From: Brucella anthropi ATCC 49188
GTDB taxonomy: Bacteria > Pseudomonadota > Alphaproteobacteria > Rhizobiales > Rhizobiaceae
Assembly (NCBI RefSeq): GCF_000017405.1
Contig: NC_009671.1
Span: 29,590-93,589 of the forward strand
DNA: 64,000 nucleotides
Direction: 5' to 3'
Shown: piece by piece, positions 8,108 through 16,285 of the stretch
Position numbering within the stretch: position 1 is the stretch's first letter
Layout: every line of letters starts with the position of its first letter
The notes under the pieces: generated by a model
Told to the model about the DNA's origin: nothing
Seen by the model: only the letters and a program-made list of their open reading frames with translations
Database searches by the model: none
Position numbers and translations under genes: made by a program

Positions 8108-9331
8108 ATGCAAATTCTGGAGACTATTACGTCCACACAATGTGGGCGAATGATGATGTTTACCCAAAATCCTGAACTACAGAAAAAGCAGGGGAGGGGC
8201 CTAAATCGCTGGGTAATCTACAAACAGCTCTGTGTGGCTAAATCAGCGCTTAAGCTGAACGATCGTTGCCTTGCAGTTCTCAGCTCGCTTTTGTCATTTC
8301 TGCCTGAGGACGAACTGAATGAGAAAAGCGGCCTCGTCGTTTTTCCGTCCAATCACCAGCTTTCACTCAGGGCCCATGGTATGCCAGAGTCCACGCTTCG
8401 CCGACATCTCGCATTCCTTATCGCAGCGAGGATTATTGAACGCAAGGATAGTCCGACACGTAAACGCTATGCTCACAAGGACAGGGAAGGACAGGTCGAG
8501 CTCGCTTTTGGATTTTCCTTCGCGCCATTGCTTGATCGTGCGTCGGAAATTGCCGCTATTGCAGAGAAAATTCTCGCCGATCAGAAAGCGCTGAAGCGTC
8601 TTCGCGACGAAGTATCAGTCTTGCGAAGAGATATCGCGTCGATTTTTGCCGAAGCGGCCGAAGAAACTGGCAAGCTTTGTGAGAGTCTGGAAGAAGTGTT
8701 CCTTCGCTTCCGTGAGGTCGTTGACGCAATTCCTCGCCGCGCATCTCTCGCCCAACTGGCCACTGTCAGGACTAATCTTGAAACCATTCGTGGTGAATTG
8801 GATAACATCTTGAAAGCAAAAGGCATTGCCCCGGAATTGAGCGGCAGCGTCGCTCAGTTTGAGCGGCAGCATATTGAATCCCTGCCAGAATCCCTTTTTG
8901 AATCTCAAAATGGTAAAATGATTGATTTGAAAGCGCCTTCTTCGGAAAGCCTTGTTGCTGTGAGCCTCGAAAGAGAAGATCAAGTTCGGGCTTCTCCTTC
9001 AATCTCTCTCGATCAGGTGCTTCGAACATGCCCGGATATCCGCGACTACGGGATAAACGGGATCGGCACATGGCGGGAACTTCTTGATGCGTCACGAATT
9101 GTTTCCGGCTTTCTTGGCATCAGTCGCTCGGCCTATCAGGAAGCTGTCCATTTCATGGGGGCAGAATCCGCATCGACGGCCATCGCCTGGATTCTCCAGA
9201 AACTGGCCTCGATCAATTCGCCAGGCGGATATCTGCGATCTTTGACTGAGAAGGCGAGAGGAAGGACCTTTTCAATCAGCCAGCTATTGTTTTCAGGAAT
9301 GAACGCACACGGAAATCTGGATGCGGGATAA
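8108..9331 (+). CDS. repC: Replication initiator RepC (cassette 1)
   Basis: A 407-residue RepC, the usual length. The conserved N-terminal block includes RWVIYKQLCVAKSALKLND, VVFPSNHQLSLRAHGMPESTL (split by family convention into a winged-helix DNA-binding part) and KRYAHKD. The C-terminal block includes FLGISRSAYQEA and NSPGGYLRSLTEKA. RepC initiates replication at an origin normally located inside its own gene. AAGAGGA precedes the ATG, and the ctRNA region lies immediately upstream. It is a homologue of the second RepC at 39822-41045, with conserved blocks in the same order. Confidence 0.95.
   Translation: MQILETITSTQCGRMMMFTQNPELQKKQGRGLNRWVIYKQLCVAKSALKLNDRCLAVLSSLLSFLPEDELNEKSGLVVFPSNHQLSLRAHGMPESTLRRHLAFLIAARIIERKDSPTRKRYAHKDREGQVELAFGFSFAPLLDRASEIAAIAEKILADQKALKRLRDEVSVLRRDIASIFAEAAEETGKLCESLEEVFLRFREVVDAIPRRASLAQLATVRTNLETIRGELDNILKAKGIAPELSGSVAQFERQHIESLPESLFESQNGKMIDLKAPSSESLVAVSLEREDQVRASPSISLDQVLRTCPDIRDYGINGIGTWRELLDASRIVSGFLGISRSAYQEAVHFMGAESASTAIAWILQKLASINSPGGYLRSLTEKARGRTFSISQLLFSGMNAHGNLDAG
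8895..8940. other. Candidate oriV, AT-rich patch inside repC (cassette 1)
   Basis: In repABC replicons the origin maps to an AT-rich stretch in the middle or second half of repC. The run from TTTTTGAATCTCAAAATGG to GATTGATTTGAAAG is the most AT-rich part of this gene. This is placement by family precedent only; no iterons were seen. Confidence 0.35.
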
Positions 9332-9432
9332 TTAAGGATCCGTGCCAACAAAAAGATAATGTAGAGCGTAATAACCCGTGTCACCTTGGGTTCGGCGCTA
9401 ATGAAAGCCAAGTCATCAGAGGGAATGCGTGA

Positions 9433-9858
9433 ATGTCAAAACCGTTGACTGCCATCCTGCTTTTGACAGCCCTCGACGTTCTGACATCCGTTCCGGTCTT
9501 GGCCCAGGAGCATCAGGAAACAATCATCTTGTCCGTTTCACCGAAATGGGTGCGGTGGGCCGATGTTTACAAGGTTCAGCCAGAGCGCCCCGATGATCCC
9601 TATTATCATGTACGGGTCATAGAGCGGCAGAAAGACTGGAAAGTCTGGCAGTTCAATGAACTTGCTTCTCATATGGCTGTAACACCGAAAGCGCTCACAG
9701 CGAGCCGTGTCAGTAAGAAGGCGAGAACCTACAATTACAAGGACGTGGAGATCCGCAGCGCATACCACCGCTGGCTGGAGGATCCAGCAAAACGCTCCGA
9801 AGTTCGTATTTGTAGTACCGATATTCTGAGCTGTCTCAAACAGTTGCCAGCACGTTAA
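9433..9858 (+). CDS. Secreted hypothetical protein (possibly DUF5086)
   Basis: A 141-residue protein with a signal peptide (hydrophobic AILLLTALDVLTSVPVLA, cleavage expected after ALAQ). The mature part is charged and Tyr/Trp-rich (PKWVRWADVYKV, DWKVWQFNELASHMAVT) and has a Cys pair near the end (ICSTDILSC). It resembles small secreted proteins of Rhizobiales classed as DUF5086, but that is from memory and uncertain. It is followed 14 bases later by another small secreted protein gene, probably in one operon. Function unknown. Confidence 0.65.
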   Translation: MSKPLTAILLLTALDVLTSVPVLAQEHQETIILSVSPKWVRWADVYKVQPERPDDPYYHVRVIERQKDWKVWQFNELASHMAVTPKALTASRVSKKARTYNYKDVEIRSAYHRWLEDPAKRSEVRICSTDILSCLKQLPAR

Positions 9859-9872
9859 ACAAGGATCTGTTC

Positions 9873-10253
9873 ATGTTCAGGTTAATCTACGGCGTAGTTC
9901 TAACGGCATCGTTTTGCGGAGTGGCTGGAGCTGAGGACGTTGGCGGTGTCGTCTTTGAAAACAAGCTGGCCGAGTGTGTGACGGTCACAGGCGAGAGCGC
10001 TGTTTTGAAAGCGAATGCCATAACGGTGAAAACCCATTTTCGATTGAATAGGCCAATTGGTGACTGCGGATGCTTCTCGGCTCGGGCGATCTACACAAGC
10101 AGCGTCACTATAGAGCGTGTGCAAGAAATGCTGCAGCAAGGCATTATCCCAATCAACAAGGATGCGGTGAAGACGCTCGTTCTTGCGAGCGAGGCAAGTT
10201 TGGCTGGCAATCGGAAAATAAACGTCCAACTGACTTGCGCAAGACCCACATAG
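9873..10253 (+). CDS. Secreted hypothetical protein (possibly DUF2195)
   Basis: A 126-residue protein with a signal peptide (LIYGVVLTASFCGVAGA, then EDVGG). The mature domain has CVTVTGESAVLKANAITVKTHF and a CGCFSARAIYTSSV segment with a CxC motif, plus a final Cys (LTCARPT), suggesting periplasmic disulfides. The pattern resembles the DUF2195 family; confidence in the family name is low. It is the second gene of a two-gene secreted-protein unit with 9433-9858. Confidence 0.65.
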   Translation: MFRLIYGVVLTASFCGVAGAEDVGGVVFENKLAECVTVTGESAVLKANAITVKTHFRLNRPIGDCGCFSARAIYTSSVTIERVQEMLQQGIIPINKDAVKTLVLASEASLAGNRKINVQLTCARPT

Positions 10254-10506
10254 CCAATTGATGAGTGAGGTGATTAACCCAACATAGTCCTCCTCTATCA
10301 TTCGGAAAAGACGATCAAAGGAGCTCTTGCTTACCCACGTACGATGACAATCAGCTTTCATTCTGTGAAAGCTACCTTGATTCCGGTTTGACGATTGTCG
10401 CGATAATTGTCTGACTGGATTCTCCCATTTTGACCTTTAATATTAATCTCCACCTGTCGTGAGTTGATGCATTTGCGCCAGGCCGAACCAGTTGATGGCA
10501 ATTTCG

Positions 10507-11136
10507 TTAGCGATAGCACACAGGGCTACGCCCACCTGGGCGACTATAAGCGCTCCGTCCCCCACACGAACGGCCATTCCGCATGACGTCATATGGGCAA
10601 TCACACGTGCCAACATATGGAGACCGAACAGGTTGACCTGATTGATGCGCCGGAACCGCGCGATTTGCGGCAGGCGGCGCCATTATTCGAGGAGCGGAAA
10701 CTGGGTTTCGAGGTACAGGCGGCGGATTTTCGGCCAGGTATAGCTCGGAAATCCATCCCGTTCGATTGGCGTAAGTGACGCTGAACCATCCGGAGCGGTA
10801 GTTCAGAACGTGCACCCTTTTACCTCTACCGATAACCGTACTGACGCGTGCAGTTAACGACGCCTCGGTTCTCACGTTTACTTTGGCGGTCGAATAAAGC
10901 CATTTTCCAATGAATGGGTGCTGGCCAGCCGATGGCGGCGGCGGCTGGTTTGTCTGTCGGTGAGTTTTAGCCTGCATGAAGCCTAAAGGCTGTGGAGCCT
11001 GCTCGGTTGCCCGGATTGTCTCCTGCGGTGGAATAGCGGTGGGTGGAGATACGGGGTCCGGCTTGTCATTCCCGAAAACCTTCGTGAGAATGAACAGGGC
11101 AGTTGCCCCTAATATCCAGTTGGTTGCCTTCGACAA
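10507..11136 (-). CDS. Membrane-anchored SH3-domain protein
   Basis: A 209-residue protein. One N-terminal hydrophobic segment (NWILGATALFILTKVFG) is followed by a Pro-rich linker, a bacterial SH3 domain (LYSTAKVNVRTEAS to VTYANRTGWISELYL, about residues 84-135), a second Pro-rich stretch, and a C-terminal Cys-rich motif (CDCPYDVMRNGRSCGGRSAYS then PVCYR). That last motif is common at the end of secreted SH3/nuclease-type proteins of alphaproteobacteria. It is expected in the periplasm, anchored to the inner membrane. It is transcribed away from higBA. Role unknown. Confidence 0.75.
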   Translation of the reverse strand: MSKATNWILGATALFILTKVFGNDKPDPVSPPTAIPPQETIRATEQAPQPLGFMQAKTHRQTNQPPPPSAGQHPFIGKWLYSTAKVNVRTEASLTARVSTVIGRGKRVHVLNYRSGWFSVTYANRTGWISELYLAENPPPVPRNPVSAPRIMAPPAANRAVPAHQSGQPVRSPYVGTCDCPYDVMRNGRSCGGRSAYSRPGGRSPVCYR

Positions 11137-11224
11137 TTTTGGATCCCTAATCCCTCAAAAGATCAAAGCAAAATTTTCAGGGGCTGTCGAGATAAAGCCT
11201 CACTTTCAGCATTCAGCCCTGCGG

Positions 11225-11280
11225 TGTATCGCAATATGATACAAAACTATTGACTCCCGCTTGTATCAGGATATGATACA
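11225..11280 (+). promoter_or_regulatory. higBA promoter with two 19-bp operators
   Basis: TGTATCGCAATATGATACA (11225-11243) and TGTATCAGGATATGATACA (11262-11280) share TGTATC-N7-GATACA, an inverted repeat fit for a dimeric XRE repressor. A -35 TTGACT (11250-11255) lies between them and the -10 TATGAT (11272-11277) lies within the second operator, so HigA binding would block RNA polymerase. Confidence 0.75.
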
Positions 11281-11297
11281 AGCCGCAGGAGCAAGCC

Positions 11298-11579
11298 ATG
11301 ATCCGTTCTTACAAAGATGCCAGAACCGAAGCCGTTGCAGCCGGCAAAGCGCCAAAGGGGTTCCCGGCAGATTTGATAAGAACAACTGTTCGCAAACTTA
11401 CCATGATCGATAGTGCTGTAATTCTCGATGACCTTCGCTCTCCTCCCGGAAACAGGCTGGAAGCTCTGAAGGGGGACCGTAAAGGGCAGCACTCGATTCG
11501 CATCAACGATCAGTGGCGCATCTGTTTCGTTTGGACCGATGCTGGCGCTGAACAAATCGAAATTGTTGACTATCACTGA
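11298..11579 (+). CDS. higB: HigB-family toxin (RelE/ParE-like mRNA interferase)
   Basis: A 93-residue toxin of the HigB type. The motif RLEALKGDRKGQHSIRINDQWRICF is the hallmark of HigB/plasmid-maintenance toxins (Arg residues of SIRINDQWRI in the active region). It cleaves mRNA on ribosomes when free of antitoxin. The gene order toxin then antitoxin is typical of higBA, with the antitoxin ATG 12 bases after the toxin stop. Expression should be autoregulated from the paired operators just upstream. It probably helps stabilise the replicon carrying repABC. Confidence 0.9.
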   Translation: MIRSYKDARTEAVAAGKAPKGFPADLIRTTVRKLTMIDSAVILDDLRSPPGNRLEALKGDRKGQHSIRINDQWRICFVWTDAGAEQIEIVDYH

Positions 11580-11591
11580 AAGGAAGAAGCC

Positions 11592-11888
11592 ATGACCAGT
11601 AAACTCCCCCCGGTCCATCCCGGCGAAATCCTTCGGGAAGAATATCTCATCCCGCTCGGGATGAGTGCAGGTGCGCTTGCCAAGAATCTGAATGTTCCTC
11701 GCACTCGAATTGAGCGTCTGGCGACAGAACAGACTGCCGTTACACCTGATACGGCTCTGCGCCTTGCGAAGTTCTTCCGCACCACGCCCGAATTCTGGAT
11801 GAATTTGCAGTCAGGTTACGACCTTAAAACAGAGGCGGTAGCTATTCAGGATCAGCTTTTAGCCATCCATGAACTGAAAGCAGCCTGA
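11592..11888 (+). CDS. higA: HigA-family antitoxin (XRE-type)
   Basis: A 98-residue HigA antitoxin. It starts with the family signature PPVHPGEILREEYLIPLGMS and carries a helix-turn-helix (AGALAKNLNVPRTRIERLATEQ) and TALRLAKFFRTTPEFWMNLQ. It neutralises HigB and represses the promoter via the TGTATC-N7-GATACA operators. GGAAGAAG precedes the ATG. Confidence 0.92.
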   Translation: MTSKLPPVHPGEILREEYLIPLGMSAGALAKNLNVPRTRIERLATEQTAVTPDTALRLAKFFRTTPEFWMNLQSGYDLKTEAVAIQDQLLAIHELKAA

Positions 11889-12266
11889 TTTATCATATAT
11901 TGATGCAGAGCAGGCGCCTTTCCCAGTAAGTCCCAATCGTTTCACGCTAACGACGAAACCGATGGGTGTGAGACGCGAAAGGTTCTTTTGGCAGCCTGTG
12001 GTTCTTCTTGTCAGGGAAGGGGTGCCCATGGCTCCTTGTATTATTCGACTATATCCTGAAGGAGAAAACCAAGGGCTACAGATTTCCCTTTAATTTGGTA
12101 GAGAAGCCGAAAACGCGGTTGCGTCGAATTGTCCTGCGCCGGGCCATCGTGACTGAACTGATTTTGCTGCACGAACGCTATCATGACGCAAGTTTTGACT
12201 ATTTTTTCAAGCTTAGCGGTCGAGATTCACTCTGGTCACGCTCAAGTTAATGTAATGGTGCCCTGA
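11889..12266. other. Intergenic region without a supported gene
   Basis: A 378-bp space between higA and the next secreted-protein gene. An 80-codon frame with a TTG start (12008-12250) exists but has no ribosome site and no recognisable family. No terminator or operator is obvious. Confidence 0.4.
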
Positions 12267-12779
12267 ATGAAAAATAGAACTTTCATAGCGGTCGTCATCG
12301 CGATTGCATTTGCCGGAATTAATGTCCCCGTGTGGGCCGACGGTTTTAAAATCCACGAGCTCACGCCCATCAAGCAAGAGTTCTGGTCAATTTTCGACGC
12401 CTCCGCGCATCATGCGGAAGAACCGACTAACTTTCGGATGTCCTGCTGCGGAACAAATGACGACCAGCATTTGATGATCGCTATCGACCGCCATGTCGAC
12501 GAGCAGGGGCAGGAAAACAGAACGGACGAGGGTTATCTCACGGAGCTGGACGTCATTTCCGAAAAAATCGGGTTCAAAATCGAGAAAATCGATGTCTCCC
12601 CTGCAATAGGACGACTTATCCGCCTCCCGAACGTCGGTGGCCTGAAGGGGGTCCATATTTTTGTCGTAGAGGGCGGGGATAGGCTCACAATCCAGTCGGC
12701 CGCGCCGACTGAGGAGACCGCTGAGAACAACGCGCGGAAGGCCTTGGAAGTAGCAAAAAAGCACGTCATAGGGCGATAA
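12267..12779 (+). CDS. Secreted hypothetical protein
   Basis: A 170-residue protein with a clear signal peptide (RTFIAVVIAIAFAGINVPVWA, cleavage before DGFK). The mature part has a CCGTNDDQH segment and a mixed acidic C-terminal half ending in a helix (ETAENNARKALEVAKKHVIG). I do not recognise the family. It is probably a periplasmic protein. It stands alone between two gene-poor AT-richer stretches. Confidence 0.6.
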   Translation: MKNRTFIAVVIAIAFAGINVPVWADGFKIHELTPIKQEFWSIFDASAHHAEEPTNFRMSCCGTNDDQHLMIAIDRHVDEQGQENRTDEGYLTELDVISEKIGFKIEKIDVSPAIGRLIRLPNVGGLKGVHIFVVEGGDRLTIQSAAPTEETAENNARKALEVAKKHVIGR

Positions 12780-13378
12780 CCCGGTCTATGGGTTAAGCGC
12801 TTTATTCAATTGTCTTCTGTTAAGTTTCAGCTCAGCGGGCCGTACGCAAATTTCATAGACAGGAAACTGAAATCAAAATCAATGTCATTCTTCGCCTGAG
12901 CAATCACAGTGGTAGCGCCGCCTTAACCGATTGCCGACGGCATGAGTTTGTCGCGGACACAGCAATTGAGCTCGAATTGAGACTAAGCGATCGTAACTTT
13001 GCTAAGAATATGTGATGGAATGGATTACAGCTGGCGAGCAGATAGAAGTCCCATGGATCATTACCCAGAAGTAGCGCTGTTCTGCTCCGCTGCACCTGTT
13101 GAAAATTTATATAATACTAAACTTCTCCTCGGATCGTAAAGAAAATAAAGCTTTCATTCAATTTCGTACTTGACTTATTAGGTAAGATTTAGTAATATGT
13201 TTTCACAATTCGGCGAGAAGCTTGATTGTTTTTTAAACGCCTTCCTTTTTTTAAAGGCGGAAATATTTTGTAACAGGTGGGAAGGTCCAAGGCCTTCCGG
13301 AGTTTTTGATTGAATTTTATTACTTCGTTCGCAAATGTGCGGACAAGGGACCTAGACGCGTCTCTTTATAATCCGGTT
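12780..13378. other. AT-rich intergenic region
   Basis: About 600 bp with no supported gene. The second half is AT-rich. A hairpin with arms CGCCTT (13239-13244) and AAGGCG (13254-13259) lies ahead of the next gene, but it is not followed by a T run, so a terminator role is doubtful. Confidence 0.4.
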
Positions 13379-13801
13379 ATGTCTTTTCCTTACTGTAAGA
13401 AAGACCAAACCATTTCTGGAGTCACTGCCAGAGTCAAAGAACATTTTGAGGAATTCCTTGATCTTTATGGTGATTTAGATAGCAATGGCCTCGTAATCTG
13501 CCAGTCATTAGGATTGCATCTAAACGAGCTCGGCCTAGAGGTGAAATCGCCAAACAGATTTGTAGTAACTGCATGTCTCGAAGGAGACTTTGACAGGGAT
13601 TGTCTTCGATGCCTTTTTCAAGACATTGCCGACGATCTTGCGAAAACTACGAATCTAAGGAAATACCTTGCCTCACTTGACGACGCTGAAGCTAATCTAA
13701 AGCAGTTAGTTGAAGCACATGCTGCTGATAGCGTGGATATCACAAAACGCAATTTCACGGTCCGGCGATTGGGGTTAGGAACCGCAATGGAGCTTCAATA
13801 G
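13379..13801 (+). CDS. Hypothetical protein
   Basis: About 140 residues from the ATG at 13379 (MSFPYCKKDQ); a TTG at 13310 would add 23 residues but lacks a convincing ribosome site. The protein is acidic and helical (VTARVKEHFEEFLDLYGDL, LRCLFQDIADDLAKTTNLRKY) with several Cys residues. No family is recognised. It sits at the edge of an AT-rich patch that also holds the HUH-like gene at 14151. Confidence 0.45.
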   Translation: MSFPYCKKDQTISGVTARVKEHFEEFLDLYGDLDSNGLVICQSLGLHLNELGLEVKSPNRFVVTACLEGDFDRDCLRCLFQDIADDLAKTTNLRKYLASLDDAEANLKQLVEAHAADSVDITKRNFTVRRLGLGTAMELQ

Positions 13802-13827
13802 CGTGATGCTGGTCGAAGCATTCAATA

Positions 13828-13986
13828 TTAAAATTCTAGCGCCAGCATATAAATATCGTTGGTGACATAGGGCCAGCCGACAGAGTTGGTTGGGCCATTC
13901 CGTGTTTGTAATCCACCGAACGCTACTGTCAAATCCGCCTTAGCCTTCCTTCCGACTAGAAGACTTGAACGTTCCAGACCGAGGTC
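13828..13986 (-). pseudogene. C-terminal remnant of a beta-barrel outer-membrane protein
   Basis: Reading the minus strand gives a frame of about 50 codons ending VTNDIYMLALEF and a stop. Alternating hydrophobic strands and a terminal Phe are typical of the last strands of an outer-membrane beta-barrel; ADLTVAFGGLQTRNGP precedes them. An in-frame stop lies immediately upstream and no start or barrel body is present, so it is a leftover of a lost gene. Confidence 0.4.
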
Positions 13987-14150
13987 TCACAGCGTTAGTT
14001 TGTCGAAGGAACTTTGCAGTCTCATTTAATTCCTAGGGCAAAATGAGCCACTTCAAAGCCGACTGAAATCGGAGCTAGGGCGCACTGCGTCTTTAATTCA
14101 CATAATTACTATTCAATAAAATATATCAATAAATTTAAAAGGAAATATAA

Positions 14151-14789
14151 ATGCAGAATAAACTGATTAATATGTGGTACCTATCACAAACAATTTCTCA
14201 CATGAAAACTGTAAAAGACTTAGATAATAGAACATTATTCATAACGGTACATCTAAAGGATAAAGCAGCTTTTGAACAGATTGTTCGAGATACCCACGAA
14301 TTTATAAAAATCTTTGTCAAACAACATAAGCTTCCATTATGTAGAGTTCCTGGTCTCTTTGCAGCCTTGGATTTTAGCGAAAGCAAAAAGGGGATACTAA
14401 AACACAGCTTTCCTCATATCCATTCGATACTAGTGTTTGCAACGCAAACCCCCGAAGGGGTAATTAATGAAGTTATTACTCATTTATCAAATTTTTTGAA
14501 GCAGCATCCATTAATCGATAGCTCGTTTAAAGAACCCGTACAGATTTCTCGATTTACCAGCCATACCAGGTACAAGCGTAACAGAAACGATCAGGTTGAG
14601 AACCTCATTGATTACTGCCGAAAGAGCAGAATGGAGGAAAAGCGTTCGACCAAAACGATGGTACTGCCATATGAAGACATGATCGACCAAAACACCAAAG
14701 GTGCCATGAAAGTGATAAAGTCAGCGAAAGCTCATTTTGAAAATTTTAAAAATTCGCAAAATCTTCAGGACTATTATAGTCGGCAATAG
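14151..14789 (+). CDS. HUH-endonuclease-like protein (small Rep/relaxase-like)
   Basis: A 212-residue protein in an AT-rich patch unlike its surroundings. Its sequence shows, in the right order, three motifs of HUH nickases: TLFITVHL (residues 27-34, motif I-like), FPHIHSILVF (87-96, the H-U-H metal site) and ENLIDYCRK (about 150-158, a Y-x-x-K as in the Tyr motif). HUH proteins nick DNA and stay joined to it through the Tyr, in rolling-circle replication, conjugation or transposition. The protein is shorter than most plasmid Rep proteins. AAGGAAAT precedes the ATG. No named family is recognised; the HUH call is by motif reading only. Confidence 0.5.
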   Translation: MQNKLINMWYLSQTISHMKTVKDLDNRTLFITVHLKDKAAFEQIVRDTHEFIKIFVKQHKLPLCRVPGLFAALDFSESKKGILKHSFPHIHSILVFATQTPEGVINEVITHLSNFLKQHPLIDSSFKEPVQISRFTSHTRYKRNRNDQVENLIDYCRKSRMEEKRSTKTMVLPYEDMIDQNTKGAMKVIKSAKAHFENFKNSQNLQDYYSRQ

Positions 14790-14883
14790 CGCTTTAACGG
14801 AAATGGTTTTGTAACGCTTTGTCGCACAAGATTAGGCTCTGAAAACTGTTGTCGGTGAACAAACTGGATTCCTAGGTGTCTTA

Positions 14884-15201
14884 ATGAATTCTCGCGGTCA
14901 ACGTGCTGTTTTAGTTTCTACGCTGATTTTTACCCTTTTATATATGGCCTTCGCAGGTTGGCTTTTTGTAAACAAAGAAACTCCGACCACAGTCCTGACG
15001 CTAAACGAATGGGGTGACTTTCTCGCAGGGATATGCGGGCCATTGGCACTTATTTGGGTAATCACTTCAGTGATCATGCAGGGTATGGAACTTAGTGAAC
15101 AACGTGCGGAAATGGCGAAACAAGCAAAAGCGTTGGAAACTCAGGCGTCATATATTGAACGAGAGTTGAGACGCGAAGAAGAAGACAAATGTTGGCGGTG
15201 A
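14884..15201 (+). pseudogene. Membrane/coiled-coil protein truncated by an IS3-family element
   Basis: About 105 codons remain. Two membrane segments (LVSTLIFTLLYMAFAGWLFV and a second around WGDFLAGICGPLALIWVITSVI) are followed by a coiled coil (ELSEQRAEMAKQAKALETQASYIERELRR). The stop codon (15199-15201) is supplied by the first bases of the inserted IS3-family element, so the native C-terminal part is lost. Similar two-membrane-segment plus coiled-coil proteins are common hypothetical proteins in mobile regions. Confidence 0.65.
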
Positions 15202-15216
15202 CCTTGCCCCCAAGTT

Positions 15217-16146
15217 TTATCCAGTTTTGAGTTCGCTCCAGCGGTTTTGGGTTGCTGTATTTGGGGCGGTAGCGGCGGGTTGCGGTGCGGAGCCATTTCG
15301 GCTGCGCAGCACCGCATCACGTCGCGGGTTGATGGTCTGAGCGAACTCGGCAGGTGTCAGCCAGCCGAGGCCAGAATGTGGACGGTGATCGTTGTAATCG
15401 CCGCGCCAGTTTGAAAGCGCTGATCGAGCATGGGTCAGTGACGAGAAGAGGGTTTCATTCAAGAACTCGTCTCGCAGCCGTCCATTGAAGCTTTCGATGA
15501 AAGCGTTCTGAATGGGTTTGCCAGGCGCAATGTAGTGCCAATCCACCTTAGTCTTGTCCGTCCATTGCAGGATCGCGTTGCTGGTGAACTCGCTGCCGTT
15601 GTCACTGACGATCATTTTCGGTTTGCCGCGCTCCTCGATGATCCGGTCAAGCTCGCGGGCAACGCGCAGACCGGAAAGCGATGTATCGGCGACGAGTGCC
15701 AGGCATTCCCTGGTGCAATCGTCGACGACCGTCAGAATCCGGAACCTGCGTCCATCGGTGAGTTGATCCGACACGAAGTCCAGTGACCAACGATCATTGG
15801 CTGTCATCGGAACCAGCATCGGTGCTCGTGTGCCGATCGCTCGCTTGCGACCGCCGCGCTTGCGCACCATCAGCTTTTCCTCCCGATAGAGCCGGAAGAG
15901 CCTCTTGTGGTTCACAAGGTGCCCCTCGCGTCTGAGTAGGACATGAATGCGTCGGTAGCCAAAGCGGCGGCGTTCATGCGCCAACGCCTTCATTCGCTCG
16001 CGAAGGTCATGGTCGTCGATGCGGCTGCTTTCGTAACGAACTGTCATCCGGCAAACACCGATGGCTTTACACGCCCGCCGTTCGCTCATCCGATGTTGGT
16101 TCATCAGATGCGCGATAGCGTTCCGCTGGGCTGCGGGCGTCACCAC
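15217..16146 (-). CDS. IS3-family transposase OrfB (DDE integrase)
   Basis: About 310 residues. The N-terminal HTH_21-type region ([20 protein letters not shown]) precedes an rve-type integrase core with [33 protein letters not shown] and [15 protein letters not shown] (the D, D and E positions). The frame is open to 16278 only because it reads through the orfA remnant and the Tn3 terminal repeat. OrfB is normally made by frameshifting from orfA, which is truncated here, so the element is probably immobile. Confidence 0.85.
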   Translation of the reverse strand: MVTPAAQRNAIAHLMNQHRMSERRACKAIGVCRMTVRYESSRIDDHDLRERMKALAHERRRFGYRRIHVLLRREGHLVNHKRLFRLYREEKLMVRKRGGRKRAIGTRAPMLVPMTANDRWSLDFVSDQLTDGRRFRILTVVDDCTRECLALVADTSLSGLRVARELDRIIEERGKPKMIVSDNGSEFTSNAILQWTDKTKVDWHYIAPGKPIQNAFIESFNGRLRDEFLNETLFSSLTHARSALSNWRGDYNDHRPHSGLGWLTPAEFAQTINPRRDAVLRSRNGSAPQPAATAPNTATQNRWSELKTG

Positions 16147-16230
16147 TTCTTTCCCAAAAGGTCTTTCAACGCGGCGTTGTCGAGCATCGCATCCGCCAGA
16201 AGCCGCTTCAGTTTCGTGTTCTCGTCCTCC
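16140..16230 (-). pseudogene. IS3-family orfA, C-terminal fragment
   Basis: In the other frame the minus strand reads [16 protein letters not shown] then [14 protein letters not shown] and a stop, the leucine-zipper tail of an IS3 OrfA. It overlaps the start of orfB, as expected for the frameshift region. Everything upstream is replaced by the Tn3-family terminal repeat at 16231. Confidence 0.8.
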
Positions 16231-16279
16231 AGGCGTCACGACACGAAAGTGGTGAATCTGTCCGACATTTGAGAACATA
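16231..16279 (+). repeat. Left terminal inverted repeat of Tn3-family unit 2
   Basis: Begins AGGCGTCACGACACGAAAGT and continues to GAGAACATA. It is complementary to the repeat at 20007-20054 over essentially its whole length. Confidence 0.85.
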
Positions 16280-16285
16280 TGGTGA

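Larger units (their letters stand above)
15199..16230 (-). mobile_element. IS3-family element, 5' end removed at the Tn3-2 junction
   Basis: The left edge starts TGACCTTGCCCCCAAG at 15199, like the ends of IS3-family elements of the IS407 type. orfB is complete, but orfA is cut at 16230 where the terminal repeat of the second Tn3-family unit begins. The missing part of orfA is not found on the other side of that transposon, where IS66 sequence follows, so a deletion accompanied or followed the insertion. Confidence 0.75.

Noticed and set aside
10366..10500. Minus-strand frame of about 45 codons ending GIKVAFTE
   Set aside because: It looks mildly coding but has no start codon and no family, and lies after the stop of the SH3 protein gene; too short to support.
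12008..12250. 80-codon plus-strand frame with TTG start
   Set aside because: No ribosome site, no recognisable motif and atypical composition; treated as non-coding.
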